A stretch of DNA of 64,000 bases from NCBI GenBank assembly GCA_052246295.1, contig JBQQCO010000015.1. One strand, written 5' to 3'. The notes below the pieces were generated by a model that had not been told where the DNA came from, did no database searches, and worked only from the letters and a program-made list of their open reading frames with translations. Origin of the DNA: Piscibacillus sp052246295 (GTDB lineage Bacteria > Bacillota > Bacilli > Bacillales > Alkalibacillaceae). A program made the position numbers and the translations under genes. This document shows, one piece after another, positions 59,738-64,000 of the stretch (its first letter is position 1; each line of letters begins with the position of its first letter).

Positions 59738-60304
59738 TTAACCATTTGATACATCACGTACGTTATTTATCTCGTTCGTAATAGCGGTTAATAGGTCAAT
59801 GGTTCTTTCAATGTTGTCTTTATGACTAATTGCCTCAATTTCAAAGGCATCTTCTGAATAAAACAACTCTTCTATTTCTTTTTGTTTTCTTTTAATAGTA
59901 GTAGTTAAAGTGTTTAGCTTTACGTCATTTGAAATTTTGCCTTCAGCTAGGTCTTTTATAAACTTTTCCACTATAAATAGTTGTTGGTGTATAGCGTATG
60001 CATTTCGCGAATCTTTTAAATTTAAACTGTTATATATATTTGCTTTGATTTCGTTTAAGTTGTGGGCTTCTCTTTCCAGCGAAGACAAGTAACGTTCTTT
60101 TTCATGAGATTCGCCATGTTGTTCTATTATATTTGCTGTGTTATGTAAGCTTGTATTAAGACTAGTGAATTCACTCCTAATGTTTTGGTTAATCGTGCGG
60201 TTCATATCATTGGCTTGATTTTGAATAACAGAGGATTTATAAATAAAATAAACGTTAGAAATAATTAAGATCACAACTAAACCAACCAGTATATTTTTGC
60301 TCAC
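59738..60304 (-). CDS. Hypothetical membrane-anchored coiled-coil protein
   Basis: A 188-residue protein not recognised by family. It has one N-terminal TM segment (about 5-25), then a long, charged, mostly helical region with coiled-coil character (about 30-185) on the outer side, if the Lys-bearing N-terminus stays inside. It has no cysteines and no signal cleavage site. The ATG overlaps a weak GGGGGAA-type site. It lies on the opposite strand between rpsR and yybS, where B. subtilis has no such gene. A wall or membrane-stress role is only a guess. Confidence 0.65.
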   Translation of the reverse strand: MSKNILVGLVVILIISNVYFIYKSSVIQNQANDMNRTINQNIRSEFTSLNTSLHNTANIIEQHGESHEKERYLSSLEREAHNLNEIKANIYNSLNLKDSRNAYAIHQQLFIVEKFIKDLAEGKISNDVKLNTLTTTIKRKQKEIEELFYSEDAFEIEAISHKDNIERTIDLLTAITNEINNVRDVSNG

Positions 60305-60474
60305 AAAAATTCCCCCAAATTGACTTCAATTATTGATAGTGTAACATTTTTTCCTAAACAGAACTTACAACTATTGTTTTCTTTTGCTTTAACGTATGAT
60401 TGAACATAAAAATGATGTAAAATAATAATATTAGGAAAGATAGTCTAGTTTTGAATTAGAGGTGCAAGTTAATC

Positions 60475-61416
60475 ATGAATTCTTCAAATGCAACAAAAGA
60501 TGGTATCATGTATGGAGCAATTTACGTAATCTTGTTATTAACAACATTTTTTGTACCGTTCTTAGGAATATTAATCATGTTTGTGTTGCCATTACCATTT
60601 CTTGTTTATACTTATAAAAATGAGTTGAAAACCTCAGTCATTATGTTCATCATAACGCTGTTGGTAAGCTCGCTCTTTTTATTTTATATTTCACTTCCAC
60701 TTACGTTATTGATGGGTCTAGGTGGAATTGCGTTAGGTTATGGATTAAAACATAAGCGAAAATCATATGAAACGTTAGCCTTAGGAACATTAGGTTACAC
60801 GGTGGGGCTAGCACTAGTTTATATCATTAGTCAATTCTTGTTTCAGGTTAACTGGTCATTAGAGATTCAAAATGCAGTGGATGAAAGTCTAGCTACGTTT
60901 AACTCTTTATATGATCAGGTGGGAGAATTGTCTGAAGAAGATCAAGAGTTTTATCGTGAACAGATGTACTTAATGATTTACAAAATTCCATCTATGATGG
61001 TGATTGCAGGTTTGACATTTGCTTGGATAACACAATGGATCGGGCATAAAGTCATTAATAAAATGGAAGGAGAAACGTTAAAGTTTCCGCCATTTAGAGA
61101 GTTTACATTACCAACCTCATTAATTTGGTATTACTTTGCTGGAATTATTCTGTTGTTAATGTTTCCTTCACCAGATGATTCGTTATATTTAGTTGCGGAT
61201 AATTTAACAACTCTAGCAGGTGTATTATTAGCGCTACAAGGTTTATCGTTTATTTTTTTCTTTGTATATATTAAAAAATGGCCTAAGTTCATTCCAATAA
61301 TTGTTATTGTGTTATTTGTTTTACAACCATTATTACTTCTTTATCCTTTGAGAATATTAGGTATAATTGACTTAGGTTTGCAACTAAGAGATCGACTATC
61401 AAACAAGAAGAAGTAA
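60475..61416 (+). CDS. yybS: YybS family membrane protein (DUF2232)
   Basis: A 313-residue protein with about eight TM segments. It starts ATKDGIMYGAIYVILLLTTFFVPFLG-like (core KDGIMYGAIYVILLL) and has a soluble loop around residues 128-165 (YDQVGELSEEDQEFYREQM). This matches the DUF2232/YybS family, which is always beside gdpP. Function is unknown; energy-coupling-like transport has been suggested for the fold. It lies 24 bases from gdpP. Confidence 0.88.
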   Translation: MNSSNATKDGIMYGAIYVILLLTTFFVPFLGILIMFVLPLPFLVYTYKNELKTSVIMFIITLLVSSLFLFYISLPLTLLMGLGGIALGYGLKHKRKSYETLALGTLGYTVGLALVYIISQFLFQVNWSLEIQNAVDESLATFNSLYDQVGELSEEDQEFYREQMYLMIYKIPSMMVIAGLTFAWITQWIGHKVINKMEGETLKFPPFREFTLPTSLIWYYFAGIILLLMFPSPDDSLYLVADNLTTLAGVLLALQGLSFIFFFVYIKKWPKFIPIIVIVLFVLQPLLLLYPLRILGIIDLGLQLRDRLSNKKK

Positions 61417-61440
61417 GTCGGTCTATTGGGAGATGAGCTC

Positions 61441-63414
61441 ATGAATGACGTTAAGGAATTAACGGAGAACAAAAGTATATGGCTCTTATACGGGCTTGCC
61501 GGTATTTTGACGGTGATCGTTATTTACTATGAATGGTTAATTGGTATTATATTAGCCGTTGTTCTAGCGGTCTTAATGTACTTTACTTACAGAACTGAAG
61601 CGCTTATTAAGCAGCGTACTGAAAATTATATATCCACGCTCTCTTATCGAGTTAAAAAGGTCGGGGAAGAAGCTCTATTAGGAATGCCTTTTGGGATTAT
61701 ACTATTTAATGAAGAGAATCAAATCGAGTGGGCGAACCCATTTATAAATGATTTTTTCGATAGTGAACGGTCACTTATAGGTGAAGACTTAAGTGATCTA
61801 TCGGAAAGCTTAGAAGATGCAGTCAAAGATGAAGATGATGAAAAGTGGATTACACTAGGGGATCGTCGCTTTCAAGCTTTAATCAAATCAGAAGAACGAT
61901 TGATTTATCTATTTGATCGAACTGAACAAATCGAATTAGAAAATTTACATGATAATGAAAGTACGATTTTAGGAGTTATTTTCTTAGATAACTATGAAGA
62001 ACTGACTCAGGCGATGGATGACACGTCTAAAAGTCATTTGAACTCTGAAGTTACATCCATTTTAAATAATTGGTCTAATGACTATGGCATTTATTTAAAA
62101 CGAACGTCTCAAGAGCGTTTTCTAGCCGTTATGAATAAAGAGATTTTAACGCAACTAGAAAAGACGAAGTTCGAGATTCTTGATGAAGTTCGAGAGTTAA
62201 TTTCTGATCAAAATGTTCCTTTAACATTAAGTATTGGAATTGGACGTGGAACTACTGATTTACCGGAGTTAGGGGATTTGGCTCAATCAAGTCTTGATTT
62301 AGCGTTAGGACGTGGGGGAGACCAAGTAGCAATTAAAGATGAAACTGGTCGTGTGAAGTTCTACGGTGGTAAAACAAATCCGATGGAAAAGCGGACGCGC
62401 GTTCGTGCAAGGGTTATTTCACACGCATTACGTGAGTTAGTACGCGAAAGTGAAAAAGTATTAATCATGGGTCATCAGACTCCGGATATGGACTCTATTG
62501 GCTCATCTATTGGCATATTAAAGCTAGCACAACAAAATGGTAAAAAAGGGTATGTCGTTTTTGATCCTGATGGAATTAATACAGGTGTTCAAAGACTAAT
62601 GGACCAAATTGGTGAACACGACACATTGAATGAATGGTTTATTACACCTGAAGATTCCCTAGACATGGTTACAAAAGATACATTAATAGTTGTTGTTGAT
62701 ACGCACAAACCTTCTATGGTGATGGAAGAAAGATTATTAAATAAGACAGAGCATATAGTCGTCATTGATCATCACCGTAGAGGAGAAGAGTTTATTGATG
62801 AGCCAACACTGGTTTATATGGAACCATATGCATCTTCAACTGCAGAGCTTGTAACAGAGCTATTAGAGTATCAAGATGGTCCACTCAAATTAGATGTGTT
62901 AGAAGCCACATCGTTATTAGCGGGAATCACTGTTGATACGAAATCATTCACTTTAAGAACAGGATCTCGTACGTTCGATGCTGCATCTTATTTGAGATCA
63001 AAAGGGGCAGATACAGTATTAGTACAAAACTTATTAAAAGAAGATATAGAAGTATATGTCAGACGTAGTGAGCTAGTTAAAAACGCTACAGTTTACCGAG
63101 AAGGTGTCGCAATTTCTAAAGGTTTACCAGATGAAAATTATGGCGCAATTATCATCGCACAAGCAGCTGATACACTTCTAACCATGAGTAATGTAAAGGC
63201 ATCATTTGTTATTGCCAAACGTCATGATGGTAAAATAGGGGTTAGTGCTCGTTCATTAGGTGAGATTAATGTTCAAGTAATCATGGAGAAAATGAACGGG
63301 GGCGGTCATTTAACTAATGCGGCCACACAGCTAGAAGATACCACTCTTGAACAAGTCGAAGAACAACTAAGAGGTATCATTGAAGAGTACTTTGAAGGAG
63401 GGGACGAAGAATGA
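61441..63414 (+). CDS. gdpP: Cyclic-di-AMP phosphodiesterase GdpP
   Basis: Hydrolyses c-di-AMP to pApA. The 657-residue protein has two TM helices (about 12-50), a PAS-like heme domain (about 75-155), a degenerate GGDEF domain (about 165-300) and a DHH-DHHA1 phosphodiesterase module. The catalytic motifs are GHQTPDMDSIGSS, VVDTH, IDHHRR and the DHHA1 GGGH. The ATG at 61441 is eight bases after GGGAG; the TTG at 61426 is upstream of that site. It overlaps rplI by four bases. Confidence 0.95.
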   Translation: MNDVKELTENKSIWLLYGLAGILTVIVIYYEWLIGIILAVVLAVLMYFTYRTEALIKQRTENYISTLSYRVKKVGEEALLGMPFGIILFNEENQIEWANPFINDFFDSERSLIGEDLSDLSESLEDAVKDEDDEKWITLGDRRFQALIKSEERLIYLFDRTEQIELENLHDNESTILGVIFLDNYEELTQAMDDTSKSHLNSEVTSILNNWSNDYGIYLKRTSQERFLAVMNKEILTQLEKTKFEILDEVRELISDQNVPLTLSIGIGRGTTDLPELGDLAQSSLDLALGRGGDQVAIKDETGRVKFYGGKTNPMEKRTRVRARVISHALRELVRESEKVLIMGHQTPDMDSIGSSIGILKLAQQNGKKGYVVFDPDGINTGVQRLMDQIGEHDTLNEWFITPEDSLDMVTKDTLIVVVDTHKPSMVMEERLLNKTEHIVVIDHHRRGEEFIDEPTLVYMEPYASSTAELVTELLEYQDGPLKLDVLEATSLLAGITVDTKSFTLRTGSRTFDAASYLRSKGADTVLVQNLLKEDIEVYVRRSELVKNATVYREGVAISKGLPDENYGAIIIAQAADTLLTMSNVKASFVIAKRHDGKIGVSARSLGEINVQVIMEKMNGGGHLTNAATQLEDTTLEQVEEQLRGIIEEYFEGGDEE

Positions 63415-63857
63415 AAGTCATATTCGTAAAAGATGTTAAAGGTAAAGGTAAAAAAGGTGAAGTTAAAAACGTGTCAGAAGGTTATGCACGTAATTATCTT
63501 CTTAAAAATAACTTGGCTGTTGAAGCGACAAAAGGAAACTTAAAACAGTTAGAGGGTCAAAAGCAAAAAGAGAAAGAAAAAGAACAAGAAATTCTAAATG
63601 ATGCAAAAAAATTAAAAGATCAATTAGAAGATATGACTGTTGAATTAACAGCGAAATCAGGTGATGGAGGACGCTTATTCGGCTCAATCACTAGTAAACA
63701 CATCGCTGATGAATTAAAGAAAAACCATAACATAAAAATTGATAAACGAAAGATTGAACTGGACGATCCGATTCGTAATCTAGGCTTTACAAATGTACAA
63801 GTTAAATTGCACCCAGAAGTAACAGCAACACTCAGAGTACACGTTAAAGAAGCTTAA
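63411..63857 (+). CDS. rplI: 50S ribosomal protein L9
   Basis: A 148-residue L9 with the N-terminal domain MKVIFVKDVKGKGKKGEVK, a long connecting helix (KQKEKEKEQEILNDAKKL, about 53-75) and the C-terminal RNA-binding domain. The ATG overlaps the gdpP stop as ATGA and follows GGAGGGGAC, so it is translationally coupled. In B. subtilis dnaB/dnaC follow; here the window ends. Confidence 0.97.
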   Translation: MKVIFVKDVKGKGKKGEVKNVSEGYARNYLLKNNLAVEATKGNLKQLEGQKQKEKEKEQEILNDAKKLKDQLEDMTVELTAKSGDGGRLFGSITSKHIADELKKNHNIKIDKRKIELDDPIRNLGFTNVQVKLHPEVTATLRVHVKEA

Positions 63858-63964
63858 TTGGAATTGTTCCGCGTAAAGACCTGCGGTGGTATGTCAACAA
63901 AGAAATAATTAAATATTTGATTATCAAGGTTCAGATTTCTTAAAAAAGGCATTACGAAACTAGA

Positions 63965-63996
63965 CCAGTAAATATTTGGTAATTACTGGAATTATT
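63965..63996 (+). terminator. Possible terminator after rplI
   Basis: CCAGTAA-11 bases-TTACTGG then AATTATTT, 108 bases after the rplI stop. A weak stem with a poor U-run. The rest of the tail (63858-64000) shows no gene. Confidence 0.35.
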
Positions 63997-64000
63997 TAAA

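Overview
The window is about 64 kb of the replication-origin region of a low-GC, endospore-forming Bacillaceae bacterium, most likely a halotolerant or halophilic one. This rests on the Bacillus-type order dnaA-dnaN-yaaA-recF-remB-gyrB-gyrA on one side and rpmH-rnpA-spoIIIJ-jag-mnmE-mnmG-rsmG-noc-soj-spo0J-ychF-rpsF-ssb-rpsR-yybS-gdpP-rplI on the other, with sporulation genes (yyaC, SleL/YaaH, a CotY/CotZ-like coat protein). A BCCT betaine carrier and acidic proteins suit a salt-stressed lifestyle. No rRNA genes, IS transposases, prophage genes or CRISPR arrays were seen.

Layout. 0-2.2 kb: BCCT transporter and tadA. 2.3-3.6 kb: spore cortex hydrolase sleL/yaaH. 3.7-25.8 kb: an accessory block lying between yaaH and dgk, which are neighbours in B. 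subtilis. It holds a DUF3891 gene, a DJ-1/PfpI protein, an orphan Lys/Orn N-hydroxylase, an NCS2 permease, acsA, the full dppABCDE-ykfABCD operon for uptake and catabolism of peptides and cell-wall peptides, DUF202, SulP, a persulfide-handling cluster with its CstR-type repressor, and a spore coat gene. 26.0-33.3 kb: dgk-dck, an M23 peptidase, tRNA-Ser(UGA), serS with a T-box leader, pdxT, pdxS, dacA. 34.0-45.1 kb: degenerate HD-GYP gene, gyrA, gyrB, remB, recF, yaaA, dnaN, dnaA, bipartite oriC, rpmH. 45.2-64.0 kb: the rightward ribosome, membrane-insertion, tRNA-modification and segregation genes.

The best regulatory signals are: four 16-bp ATACC-N6-GGTAT palindromes that mark a CstR regulon; two CodY-like boxes before dppA and a cre-like site between acsA and dppA; a serS T-box with a UCC specifier; an S6:S18-type leader before rpsF; three identical parS sites around noc/soj/spo0J; and a perfect Noc-binding palindrome inside the DUF3891 gene. 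oriC has DnaA-box clusters on both sides of dnaA, and a TAG/TAA DnaA-trio run beside an AT-rich unwinding region before dnaN.

The least explained structures are an array of five TTTATC(T/C)A repeats phased at exact multiples of 21 bp upstream of the NCS2 permease, and a family of GC-rich non-coding repeat elements. One of these (33.57-33.95 kb) has perfect 18-bp terminal inverted repeats. The elements fill the intergenic gaps at 27.3, 33.6 and 47.1-47.5 kb, and two of those gaps coincide with departures from B. subtilis gene order. Functions are inferred from sequence recognition only; no database search was run.
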